The notes beneath the pieces are model-generated. The model did no database searches and was not told the DNA's origin. It saw only the letters and a program-made list of their open reading frames with translations. Shown piece by piece: positions 10,913-20,527 of a stretch of DNA of 64,000 nucleotides (its first letter is position 1; every line of letters begins with the position of its first letter). Origin of the DNA: Chondrus crispus (Eukaryota; Rhodophyta; Florideophyceae; Gigartinales; Gigartinaceae); NCBI RefSeq assembly GCF_000350225.1, contig NW_005178579.1:110620-174619 (forward strand), given 5' to 3'. Both the position numbers and the translations under genes were made by a program.

Positions 10913-13186
10913 ATGCTTCGAAAGCGTGTTCCTGTCATTGTACCTTTGCACGAGGTTGCCAACTCCGTCGCCGTCAACGCCGGCGGCGACCCTCAAGACC
11001 ATCCCACCCGGCAACTCGTCACCCCTACCACCTCCCTCGCCCCCTCATTCTCCCCTGCGACGATAACGCCTTCCCCCTCCTCTGGACCCCCCGATTCGCA
11101 CGATATCACTGAAAAGTCTCAAATGCGACCGCTCCGCAAAAACAAGCGCCTGCGTCCAGCCATTCTCCCTCGAAAGGAAGACTCGGACGATGATCCAGAA
11201 GAGTTTCTTTCCCGTCTCAAGGTTTCCAAGACCGGCGAACGCGCTCGCATTGCCCGCCCGAAGTATGTGGTTGAAAGCCCGAGCGACATGTCTCCTATGA
11301 TTCCGGAGGATTTACCAAAGCCAATACATCCGATGGATGCCAGCTCTGGCAGCGACAGTCATTCTTCTGTCGTCTATGATTCCAAATCCTCCATTACTGG
11401 AGTCAATGATGCTGGTGCCACCGAAGCTCTCTTAAGACTAGCTCCCATTGCAGAGCAAGAGAATATTGTATGGACAAAGATCAAGGGTCATCCTTACTGG
11501 CCGACCCAACATGTCCGGATGACACCGGAAATAGAAAAGCAAGAGAGGTTTCAAAAGGCAAGGAGATTTAGGCGCAAAATCGATAACACTTGCGTCATGT
11601 ATTTTGGGACTTGCGAAGTTGCGTTTGTCAATGAAGGAAAATCATGCATACCTTGGGGGGAAGGTCTTCAACGTAACATGCACTTGTCTCAGAGGAACAG
11701 GAGTTTCTTTCAGCGGGCCTTGAAGGAAGTCCAAGACTACTGTCATAGAAACACTACCTATCCACGCGGCTGGTGGTGCGAGCCCGAGTGCATTGAGCTT
11801 TATCACAGATTCGCAGATATTTACTCAACAGAGCACCCGAACAAAAAGGTCAAGCATTTCATCAAGCGTGCAGATAAGGAACTTGTGTTTTGGGCTAAGG
11901 TGCGCGGCTTTCCGTACTGGCCCGTGCAGATTTTGCCCAGGAGCATGGCCCGGGAGCAGTACCCCCAACTAAAAATGCCTCCAGAGAATCCTACCTCGCC
12001 GACAAACAAGCTTCCGTGCATTTTTTTTGGGACGGGGGAAGTGGCCATGCTTCCGGAAAAAAATCTCACACCATTCGGAGCGGGCGTTGCTAGAGACTAC
12101 CCTGTACACAGCTCAAGATCAGATTTTATGGTCGCTGTGGGAGAGATTTGGGGTTATCTTCAGGAGCCCCGGGTATGGCCGAGTGGATATCTCAGCGGGG
12201 CGGAGTGGTGGAATTACGAAAAGACTTCACAAGCTGAGTCCACGAGTGAAGCCGTCGCGATTGTACCGCACCTCCCAAAGTACACTCCTTTAAAGAAATC
12301 AGTCTGGGCTGTGGGAGTTGAACCTCCGCCCAAGCCCAAGAAATCTGAAATCTCATGTTGCGAATGCACCTCAAACGGGAAGGAATCATGTTGCGCGGAC
12401 GCCCAGTGTCTCAATTTTGCATCGCACTATTTTTGCAATGTAGCAGCGTGCAAAGGCGGGGAAAAATGCACCAACCTTGCTTTTCATAAACGCGGTTCGC
12501 CACGGATGAAGCCTTTTTTGACCGCCGATCAACGCGGATGGGGTTTGCGTGTTGAAGAACATGTGAAGGCAGGGTCTTTTGTGATCGAATACGTCGGCGA
12601 AATTATTGACAGAGATATTTTAGAAGACCGCTTGGAAAGAATCCAACAGGAAAAAAGCAATGAATACTACTTTATGGACCTCGCCAACGACTTACTGGTA
12701 GACGCCAAGTTCAAGGGGAACCTTTCCCGGTTCATCAATTCAAGCTGCGAGCCCAACTGTCAGACCGAGAAATGGTATGACAGTTGTACTCGCCAGACGC
12801 ATGTCGGGATCTTTGCCATTCAGGACATCACACCCGGGACTGAACTAACATATAACTATTGCTTTGAAGACTATGGGCTGTCTGGAAAGAGACAAAAGCG
12901 ATCCTTCATGTGTCAGTGCGGAACCAGCTCCTGCAACATGCTGGAACCGATTGAAAGAAAGCTGATGAAGAAGCTTGTGAACAAGCGATTGGAGGTGAGA
13001 TGGGATGATGGTTGGTACCCTGGTGTTGTAGAACTATACAACTTCAAGAAGAAGAAATTCAGAGTTCAGTACGACGATGGAGATTGTGAGGATCTGGTGC
13101 TAGGCCTCCCGCTTCAAGAAGACGATGGCGTTGCTTTCCGTCTCGTGGAAGACAAAATGTCTGACGAACTCGAGCAAGCGAAGTGA
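10913..13186 (+). CDS. NSD-like histone lysine methyltransferase (PWWP-PWWP-AWS-SET-postSET-Tudor)
   Basis: Single-exon gene of 757 residues starting at the ATG at 10913; the frame is open slightly further up but without another ATG. Residues about 1-180 are low-complexity and basic. A first PWWP domain starts near residue 185 (VWTKIKGHPYWP) and a second near 325 (FWAKVRGFPYWP). A cysteine-rich AWS segment spans about 480-525, the SET domain about 540-655 (EYVGE, RFINSSCEPNC, GTELTYNY) and the post-SET about 666-680 (CQCGTSSC). A Tudor-like tail at about 690-730 reads RWDDGWYPG. This order matches the NSD family, which methylates histone H3 lysine 36 in chromatin, the PWWP domains reading methylated nucleosomes. 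The usual Asn-His-Ser-Cys motif reads Asn-Ser-Ser-Cys here. A DOT1, SUV39 or EZH class enzyme is excluded by the AWS and paired PWWP domains. Confidence 0.92.
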   Translation: MLRKRVPVIVPLHEVANSVAVNAGGDPQDHPTRQLVTPTTSLAPSFSPATITPSPSSGPPDSHDITEKSQMRPLRKNKRLRPAILPRKEDSDDDPEEFLSRLKVSKTGERARIARPKYVVESPSDMSPMIPEDLPKPIHPMDASSGSDSHSSVVYDSKSSITGVNDAGATEALLRLAPIAEQENIVWTKIKGHPYWPTQHVRMTPEIEKQERFQKARRFRRKIDNTCVMYFGTCEVAFVNEGKSCIPWGEGLQRNMHLSQRNRSFFQRALKEVQDYCHRNTTYPRGWWCEPECIELYHRFADIYSTEHPNKKVKHFIKRADKELVFWAKVRGFPYWPVQILPRSMAREQYPQLKMPPENPTSPTNKLPCIFFGTGEVAMLPEKNLTPFGAGVARDYPVHSSRSDFMVAVGEIWGYLQEPRVWPSGYLSGAEWWNYEKTSQAESTSEAVAIVPHLPKYTPLKKSVWAVGVEPPPKPKKSEISCCECTSNGKESCCADAQCLNFASHYFCNVAACKGGEKCTNLAFHKRGSPRMKPFLTADQRGWGLRVEEHVKAGSFVIEYVGEIIDRDILEDRLERIQQEKSNEYYFMDLANDLLVDAKFKGNLSRFINSSCEPNCQTEKWYDSCTRQTHVGIFAIQDITPGTELTYNYCFEDYGLSGKRQKRSFMCQCGTSSCNMLEPIERKLMKKLVNKRLEVRWDDGWYPGVVELYNFKKKKFRVQYDDGDCEDLVLGLPLQEDDGVAFRLVEDKMSDELEQAK

Positions 13187-14035
13187 GGAATGCCTAGGCT
13201 TTTTGAGGGCCCACTATTTCTCTTTCGGCCGCAGGTTGGGAGTGATCACAGCCATGATGACGTCTATCTGTCTTTTTCCCTCTGGCTCCGCCCTCATCGG
13301 ACAAGTTTTGTGAATATGGTCTTTGTCCAAGGGTGGAGGGCAGTCATCCTCGTTAGTTTGAAGTTGTGAAGAAAGGAACGTATGAAAAGGTATTTTCGGA
13401 TAGAATTCACATTACAAGTGACTACTGGCGCCTCCGTGAAGAGGGGCTCTATTCTTTTCATGGTGGGGAACCAATTTAGTTCCTAGACGCTTGCTGATCT
13501 CCATGACTGTTTTGAAAGTATTTAGAACTTGTTTTTATTAGCTGTTTCAGTACTCGAAAATTTCGCCAAGGTATGTCTTCGTCTGCGTCTAGGCTCCTAG
13601 CCAAGAATGGCAGGAACCAGCCGTGCGACGTGCAGACACTAAGGCTTCCTTAACGATTGCAACATCAAGGCACATAAACAGACAAATTTTGCGAGACAGA
13701 CCTGAGTATGTTTAGCACAGAAGCTGTCCCTCAAGAACGATCCGCTGGGCACCTTTCGCGAGGTAAAGCCGTAGAAGCAACGATTGTTGTTCGTGGGTTG
13801 ATACTGTAGGAGTACAGAGAGGCAGTTAATCAGGGGTGCGACGGATCGTCAAACAAGATTGCAAATCTTGATCTCTGGCTTGTGAGATGACCCAGTGCAG
13901 AAGTACAACATTTACCGAACGCACCTCAAAAACAAAATGCTGCAAAGCTCTTTGCGTGCGCTATCGCAAACGTAGTAATTAGCATCGCTACTCGGACGGT
14001 AAGACAACTCTGTACAGTCAACGGCCTCAGAGCGA
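13187..14035. other. Intergenic spacer between the SET gene and RPL28
   Basis: About 850 bp with no open frame of note. It must hold the 3' ends of both flanking genes, which converge here: the SET gene reads rightwards into it and RPL28 reads leftwards into it. No RNA gene is recognised. Confidence 0.6.
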
Positions 14036-14434
14036 TCAAGCCGATGCGACGGCCTTATTCTTTCTGGCGAGGGCCATGTACGCGGCGCTGACCTTCCTCA
14101 TGGCGGGCTTCTTGAGCGCGGGCTTGTAGTCGGAGAGCAAGGAGTCGGTGGTGGACAGGGCCTTGCGAACACCGCCCGAGAGCGTGACCTCGCGCCACAT
14201 CTTGTCCGGGAGGCGGCTCTCTTCGGGGTTGGCGTTCTTGATGGCGAGGACCGGGATGCCATCGTCGTTGATGCTTACGTCGACGGCCCTGATGCGGGCA
14301 AGGCCGGAGTCGCGCAGCGTACGCTTGTGGCAAAGGGAGCCCTTCTCGCGGGTGAAGACGCCTACAGGGTGCGTGCGGCGCATGCCTTTTGAGCTGTAGC
14401 TCTTCATTACTTCCCAGATGAGTGCCTCCGACAT
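14036..14434 (-). CDS. RPL28: 60S ribosomal protein L28 (eL28)
   Basis: The 132-residue protein begins MSEALIWEVMKSYSSKGMRR and matches the L28e family in length and layout: the N-terminal Leu-Ile-Trp-Glu helix, the segment around FTREKGSLCHKRTLRDSGLA, the block DVSINDDGIPVLAIKN and a basic C-terminal helix KPAMRKVSAAYMALAR. It is a structural protein of the large cytosolic ribosomal subunit. It is intron-free. It is transcribed away from the plastid L15 gene, the two start codons being separated by 399 bp. The L28e family is diverged even among eukaryotes, so identity rests on overall pattern rather than one invariant motif. Confidence 0.88.
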   Translation of the reverse strand: MSEALIWEVMKSYSSKGMRRTHPVGVFTREKGSLCHKRTLRDSGLARIRAVDVSINDDGIPVLAIKNANPEESRLPDKMWREVTLSGGVRKALSTTDSLLSDYKPALKKPAMRKVSAAYMALARKNKAVASA

Positions 14435-14833
14435 CGTGCTAAATCGGATGTTGAAAGCGTGAAAGGAAGCGGCGAAGAGTCGAGGTTGGTGGCGAGATGC
14501 GAATGCTCATCGACGGGGATGGGAATAAGGATCGAAAGGATGATGACCGACCGGCGACGGGAGGCGATTACACCGCTTTGCATTACAGTGTGTTGCTGGC
14601 ATGTCCGCGAAAAGATCAACTGCGGGCAAACAACAGATCATTGATCCGAAGTCGTGCCTACTGTAGATCACAATCTCCTTCCCAAACGTTCGAGCTCACA
14701 GAATCGCTGGACGACGAAATGCCCCAAGGGCAAATTTCTTCACCTCCCACGAAACCTGTCTTTCCCCGCCGCGATCCGCGCCCCGCCATCCGACGTTTGC
14801 ATCCCCCATTACCCGGCCTCGACCTCTCGCAAC
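14435..14833. promoter_or_regulatory. Shared divergent promoter region of RPL28 and plastid L15 genes
   Basis: This 399-bp interval separates the start codons of two ribosomal protein genes transcribed in opposite directions, one cytosolic and one plastid-targeted. It must contain both promoters and 5' leaders. The L15 frame remains open upstream into it (to 14654), but the sequence there does not look like a transit peptide. No TATA box or named element was identified with confidence. Confidence 0.6.
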
Positions 14834-15589
14834 ATGCAGCCCGCCTTCGCGCCGTCGCTCGGCGCGCCTCGCGCGAAGCACGTCTCCTACGTGGGCCTGC
14901 GCCCGCGCGCCTGCCCGCTGCGGGCGCGCCCCTCGACGGCCGTCTCCGCGCGCGTGACGCCGACGGCGAAGCTGTTCGACTGGAAGAAGCGCCAGGACGC
15001 GACGTACGCGGATCTGCCACCCGAGGACGAGGGGATCTTCACGCTGACCAACCTGCGCCCGGCGCCGGGCTCGCGCAAGAGGAAGAAGCGCAAGGGGCGC
15101 GGCCACAGCGCTGGGCAGGGAGGCTCGTGCGGCTTCGGCATGCGCGGCCAGAAATCCCGCTCCGGACGCGGCGTGCGCCCCGGCTTCGAGGGCGGGCAGA
15201 CGCCGCTGTATCGCCGCATTCCGAAGTTCGTCGGCAGGCCCATGGGTCCTGGGCACAAAAAGACCGAGTACGCGCTCATGAAGATTGAGTTCTTGAACGG
15301 GTGCGAGGAAGGCAGCGTGGTCACGTTCGAGGGGCTCAAGGCTATGGGGATCATGACAAAGCAGAAGAGGAAGATCTATAAGGTCGTGGGCGGGGAGGAC
15401 CTCACGGTTAAGAACTTGACCGTTAAGGCCCATGCGTTTACCACCAGCGCTGTTGATGCAATTGAAGGTGCCGGTGGGACGTGCGTTTTGGTGTCCCCGA
15501 CCACAGGCAAGGATATCGTTTTCGAAGAAGAGGAAGACGAGGAGGTTGCCACCGAGAGTGAGACCGAGGAAGCGGATCAGCCGGAGTAA
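14834..15589 (+). CDS. RPL15: Plastid 50S ribosomal protein L15, nuclear-encoded with transit peptide
   Basis: I chose the ATG at 14834 (251 residues), because the protein then starts with an alanine-, arginine- and serine-rich, acid-poor segment of about 45 residues typical of a plastid transit peptide. The upstream extension does not resemble one. The mature part shows the L15 signature: LTNLRPAPGSRKRKKRKGRG, GHSAGQGGSCGFGMRGQKSR, the glycine-rich GFEGGQTPLYRRIPK, and the C-terminal L15/L18e core with VKAHAFTTSAVDAIEGAGG. An acidic tail rich in Glu ends the protein. Bacterial-type L15 assembles early into the large subunit of the plastid ribosome. The gene is GC-rich relative to its surroundings and has no intron. 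A mitochondrial L15 is the alternative; the transit-like leader and close bacterial character favour the plastid. Confidence 0.9.
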   Translation: MQPAFAPSLGAPRAKHVSYVGLRPRACPLRARPSTAVSARVTPTAKLFDWKKRQDATYADLPPEDEGIFTLTNLRPAPGSRKRKKRKGRGHSAGQGGSCGFGMRGQKSRSGRGVRPGFEGGQTPLYRRIPKFVGRPMGPGHKKTEYALMKIEFLNGCEEGSVVTFEGLKAMGIMTKQKRKIYKVVGGEDLTVKNLTVKAHAFTTSAVDAIEGAGGTCVLVSPTTGKDIVFEEEEDEEVATESETEEADQPE

Positions 15590-18500
15590 ACTATCGCGAG
15601 CATTCCGAACAGATTTTGAAGAGTTTTGTACCATACTTATGTCTCTTCATGGAGCATTTCTCTGTTCAGTATTGCTGCATTGAATCTGGCGAGCTTTATC
15701 CCCGGCATTCTTGCCATCGTTTACCCTCTTTGTTGATCCATATCGCAGTAAAGACCTCGCTCAGCGGGGCAGTCATTCTTTCTTTCTGTGTTGGACACCT
15801 CTAGCTCGCCTCTGTTCGTATTCGTTATCCAGCCAAGCATTGGTGATCCAGAAACCCCTGGAATGCACATCATATTTGCACGAAGCGGAATTTTCCTCAC
15901 ACTCAGCATCGAGTTAACGTCTTCGTTTCGTTCACCTAGTCTACTGAATTAACTGATAGCTATACCCGGACAACGAAGACGCGCGAGGTGCCGCAGCATT
16001 CCCGTGCGGTGGAAAACCCTTACTCTTGTAAACGGTCAGACCGTCGTACCAATACTGGAGCCGGGATGGTCACGCAGGGAGACAAAATCAACCCGGCCCT
16101 TGACTTATAGAATAACGTCCCCACGGTACGTGCCGGCTGCAAAAATGTGCCCCATGGAACATTCGGATCTCTCGGACAGCTTTCGGGATGGCGTGAGACC
16201 TCCCTTCTGCATGGGGTTCACCTACCCTTCAAAGGGTAGAAATACTGGCGCCTCGTCATCTAAGCGAGGCGACAGAGAGCTAAAAAAGCACATCTGTTTC
16301 GTATCGTGGGAACGCTAACTTGGTCGTTTTCAGCCGCTCCCGGGCAGCACATTGCGTCGGAGCAAATCATAGGAATCCCGTCCACATCGCCGGAACTGAG
16401 TTCTGCGTTGACCCAGATAGCATCGCAGCGTGAAGGGCATATCCTTTCCAGTCGTTTTTTGCAATGCCTGTCAATGAAGCAATTTAAAACGCTCTCCATG
16501 CGCTATCCTTTGACGTCTTCGAGGCCAGTGCAATGAGTCGCGGCGCGACCGCGACGGTCGCGCAGCGACTCATTGCACTGCGACGGTCGCGCAGCAGGGC
16601 CCAGCAGGTCAAGGCCCCCCTAGGTCCAAGGCGGCCCGTTTCAAGGTGCCACGAAGGTCTCAAGTGCACACGTGTCGCTGCACTGTCAACGGCACACGTC
16701 TGTACAGAGGGGTACGACATATTAGCTCAAGCTTGAAGATGCTTACCCACCCGACTATGAATAGAACTCTGTGACTAAAACTCTCAGCCACGAAAAGCAA
16801 GGCAAAGGATGGCTTTGTTGTTCACATGGAAACGTTCCCATCAAGCGCGTCAAATTTTTGGCATCTTTACGGACGGGTGGACAGTAATGTTTGGTTGCAA
16901 TTCAGGGTTCACGCCTGAAGAAATTCTGAATCGAAAGTTTAATTGCAAAAGTTCTAGCCGTATTTTTCGCTATGTGTGCGTATAAACCTGTGACGAGTAC
17001 TCGTTACACACTTCGGACGACTGGACAGGCTATGTCTGCGCTTTAACTAAATACGCCAGTTGACTGGCTCATATCCCTGTGCTCGGTTTTGTAGACGGTC
17101 TCGATATGCCCCTTTAGGGTTTTTTTCGCATAAATGTCTCGAAATGTAAGAGTGAAGACACGAAAAATATGTCTGTGGCATCGTCTCGAGTTCTTCTTTC
17201 TGGTGAATGTACTTCTATCTGTGGAGCCCTTCTTCTTCCTGAACACGAGCTCTTCAAAAAAATGCCTTGCCCCGTTTTGTGTTTTCGGGCCAGCGTTCTC
17301 AAATAGTCGACTACACCCGTCTACGAGATCTTCAATTTGCAGATTCTACTTCGTTTTAGAGCACCTTAGGTCACTTTTGTTGAACATCTACTGCCTCTGT
17401 GCACATTAGATCAACAAAACATCAAAAACCTCACAATTTTAACATCACCGTACTTGATGTCAAGCACCTTTGACCGCATCTTCTGCGCGTTCTCCTACGT
17501 TTGTGTTCTTTCTCTCATTTCTTGGGGCCCTTCATCACGACAAGGTTCAACCAATTCTGTTTGTTCCACATGGTCAACTGTGTGATATTGACCCCTACAC
17601 TGGACTTTTTTGTAGATGACATTCTACTTCACTACGCTAATCGCCACCTCAGCCAACATGTTCTTCGAGACCTATTCCCACTGTAAATAGTATTCCTACT
17701 AAATAAAAGGCAGTGTTGTCTCTGAACTGAATTGTGTCACAGTAAAGCTCAATGAATCAGTAACATGCACTTTCGGAAGCAACGATTATATTTAAGAAAC
17801 AAAAACAAGAAGGTAGCTCTAACAAACACACCAACTATTTTTCTAATCGCCACGCGATTCTGTGTTTGTCTCTGCCTTACGAAACACGCTGCCTTACACG
17901 TAAACTCCTTTCAAAGTCCCTAACTTCAGCGGCACTCGGCTCAGCGCGCTTAAGTCTGTCTTTGGTGCGCCACTCGGTCCAACAAACAGAACAGGCCGCT
18001 TGTCGGCATGTCTGGCACCATTTCACCTGTCTAGAGCCCTTTCGTGTCACCTTTTCTTTGCCATTTTTAGTGCCGCGCTATGCCCATGAGCATAGAACAC
18101 AGTACGTTGGCTGTGCAACTATGCGCGTATGATCGATGGTGCTGTTCAGCCTTCTAGCTTTGTGAGGTGTAACGGTTGAAGGACAAGCACAGTATGTATG
18201 TCTTTGTAATTTTACTTTGTATAAACATACTGTGTGTGTCCTTCCCGAATGGACTGGCTCCTCCATTATTTAAAAGGATGGCATAGAACTACAATATAAT
18301 TTCTATGCCATACCTAAAAGAATTGTCAAAGGAAGAGTACAGTATCCACTAGTATTAAGGAGGATGGTCGGGGAGATTGAAGGCAAGGACATAAGCGATC
18401 ATATGGAGATTGGTTGTAGAGTGAAAGGATAGTTTATTATAGTCAAACAGGTACTGTATTGTTCTAAGTTTTAGCTACGATTTCTATAAAATGCGCGGCG

Positions 18501-18610
18501 TTCGGACGGGGAAAGCAAAAGGGGCCAGTCACAACCACTCACCAACCCTGAGAGCCACCCAACCTGAAACCCCAAGTGTGTCCAACTTAAGAACCGCTTT
18601 GCAAAACCAT
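15590..18610. other. Intergenic region with small hairpins
   Basis: About 3 kb without a recognised gene. It contains a perfect-looking inverted repeat at 16526-16580 and two smaller hairpins at 16222-16239 and 16249-16271. An imperfect inverted repeat occurs at 18179-18243 (19-nt arms, two mismatches, 27-nt loop), and another at 18278-18311 (11-nt arms). I looked for tRNA and snRNA signatures near the hairpins and found none. Confidence 0.5.
16526..16580. repeat. Near-perfect palindrome, 26-nt arms, 3-nt loop
   Basis: Arms 16526-16551 and 16555-16580 are reverse complements with one mismatch and a three-base loop (CGA). The inner part is very GC-rich with repeated GCGACC words. A direct echo of the inner arm (CGACGGTCGCGCAG) follows at about 16581, which suggests a local copying event. 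Confidence 0.85.
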
Positions 18611-19063
18611 TCAACACAAGTAAGTCACTCTGTTCATTTTATTAACCCTGCGCACCGCTAAATGAGGACTTAAATTACATGTACCGGCCGCATCTCTGCA
18701 GGATAGAGGCTTTAACTTAGAGTTCTGCCGTTCAGAGCCACCATGCGTTCCTCCAACTGCTTGTTTGTTTTCTACCCACTCTCTACCCAGCATCCTCACA
18801 AAGCGTCCAAACGTTTCACTTTGTGACTGACGGTGTCTGAAATAAAAATATCTTCGTCCTCCCTGGTCTTCTACGTCTTCTGGACGTGGCAAAAGATTTC
18901 GCCTTCTTGCTTTATATAATCTATAGGCCACTACCGCATTGTTCACCTGCATGGACAGGAGCCTTCCCACAATAGACACCACCAGATTCTCTCTGATATT
19001 CAACGGAGCAATTGTTTTCATATATCGGGACATCACGTCTACAACCCCTTCAAATGGTTCCAA
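18611..19063 (-). pseudogene. Possible piggyBac-type transposase remnant
   Basis: The frame encodes 150 residues. Its first 50 resemble the C-terminal part of the piggyBac transposase fold: VVDVMSRYMKT (compare the family's GGVDxxDxxxxxY) followed after a helix by VNNAVVAYRLYKARRRN (compare the family's xNAxxxYK). No catalytic aspartates are visible, and the frame upstream (19160-19417) is interrupted and unrecognised. If correct, this is only the 3' end of an old element. I am not sure of the family. Confidence 0.35.
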
Positions 19064-19223
19064 TACACTGTGGGGATAGACGAATCATGCGGCTAAGCGG
19101 TATTAGCGACCCTCTTGATATGGCATATTTCCGTAGAGCTTGACTCAAGTTATAATAAGTCATGAAGCTGTGAATGTCTGATGCATCAGTGTTCTTGAGA
19201 TGATTGTCAAACTGTTTCGGTAT

Positions 19224-19245
19224 CGAGCGGCCGCCAGTGTGCTGG
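19224..19245. other. Cloning-vector polylinker-like sequence (NotI/BstXI)
   Basis: The stretch contains GCGGCCGCCAGTGTGCTGG: a NotI site running directly into a BstXI site with the spacer GTGTGC. From memory this is the arrangement in the multiple cloning site of Invitrogen pcDNA/pCR-type plasmids, which were used for Sanger shotgun libraries. A 20-base-plus match of this kind is unlikely by chance in algal DNA. It may mark a chimeric join or residual vector in the assembly. Confidence 0.6.
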
Positions 19246-19536
19246 AAAGAAACACATCTCTTTGTGCACGGTCCAAAGCATAAGTGTACTTATGACGAAA
19301 CTGCTCAGAAAATTGTATATTACAGACATATACAATCCATCGCTCCGTCATAGAATCACCCGTGCCGACAGCAAACATGACATGATTAACTCCGAGGGTT
19401 TCCACGTGATGCAACACTTGCGCTCGGTAGGTACCATTTTTTGGAATAGTTCTGTGGTATAACTACCTTCGTCCCGACTGTGGTATAAACCCCCCCTGGG
19501 GCTTTTTAGTTAGATTGGATCATCAACAGGATCCCC

Positions 19537-19759
19537 TACTGTAGAGCTCGACGCTCTACAGTACAACCGCGCGTGTCCACGTGTACACCACGGGGACAAG
19601 GGACACGCGCATACACGTGCACACGTGTATCACGCCCGAACGAAGCGCGCACGCACCACGGGTAATACGTGTACTGTCAGCCTCGACATAGCTGACAGTA
19701 TTACAGTGCAGGCCGACCTGCACTACAGTAGCCCACTACAGTACCTCGGTACTGTAGTG
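19537..19759. repeat. Array of four small hairpins
   Basis: Four perfect short inverted repeats lie in series: 19537-19563 (11-nt arms, loop TCGAC), 19672-19700 (10-nt arms), 19705-19724 (8-nt arms, loop CCGA) and 19734-19759 (11-nt arms, loop CTCG). Three of them use the word TACTGTAG or TACTGTC at an arm end. Between the first two is a stretch full of CACGTG and GTGTAC words. A GC-rich block of unknown nature follows (19790-20400). Confidence 0.75.
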
Positions 19760-20527
19760 TTATGATAGATTGTTTTGTATATTAAATACGGAGCGGACCG
19801 GCGGCGGCGTAGGGCGACAAGCACGGGCTTGTCCTCAACCGACCGCCAAGGTCAGTCCACCCAGCTTATTCTAAACGTTGCCTTCGCTCTTCGCGCGCGT
19901 TTAGTCCGAGCCGAGCCGGAGTGGACGCGCAGCACGTGAGCGAGCACGGAACCGCCTCCGCCCGCCAGCACTGGTACGTCACCCAGTGCTGCTCCGGGGC
20001 GTTGAGGCGTCGATCCGCTCGTGCGTGCGCGCGTCCCTGCTCGCTCCCGCTCTACCACCGCTACCCGGGCCCGAGCCCGGTTCCGTAGCTGGTTGGCCCG
20101 CTTCACCCCTTCTCCGATCCGGGGTCTACAGGTCGAACTGCGCATACACCTCCAGTCGTCTGGGGGTTTTTATGCTACACCGACCACTCGGAAACGAGGG
20201 GGTTAGAGGTATGGGAGCGCGCGCCGCTGCGTTACCCAAGCGCGAACGCACACCCGGAAGGACTCGAAAAGAGGGAAGGCTCACGTGGCCGATGACGCGC
20301 AGCTCGTCGGTGGTGTTTGATCCGGACGGCCGATCACGGGTTAGAAGCCTGAGACTAGAAGGGAAACCGGAATGGGATAGCAATTAGCCGTAAAGGGAAG
20401 AGAGGTGCCCCCGGTCTTAACCCCTAAGTGGGACACCAGGACACCTGTCCCGCTACATTAGCTGTTACTTACTGTATACCAGCTACTGTACTAAATTGGC
20501 TAATTTGTGCCATTTACTACTAATTAC

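Noticed and set aside
14696..15634. 312-codon open frame on the minus strand across plastid L15
   Set aside because: It is the mirror of a GC-rich coding gene, has no domain, and the plus-strand L15 match is clear.
16222..16271. Two small hairpins considered as a terminator or small RNA
   Set aside because: Rho-independent terminators are not expected in a eukaryotic nucleus, and no snRNA or tRNA boxes were found.
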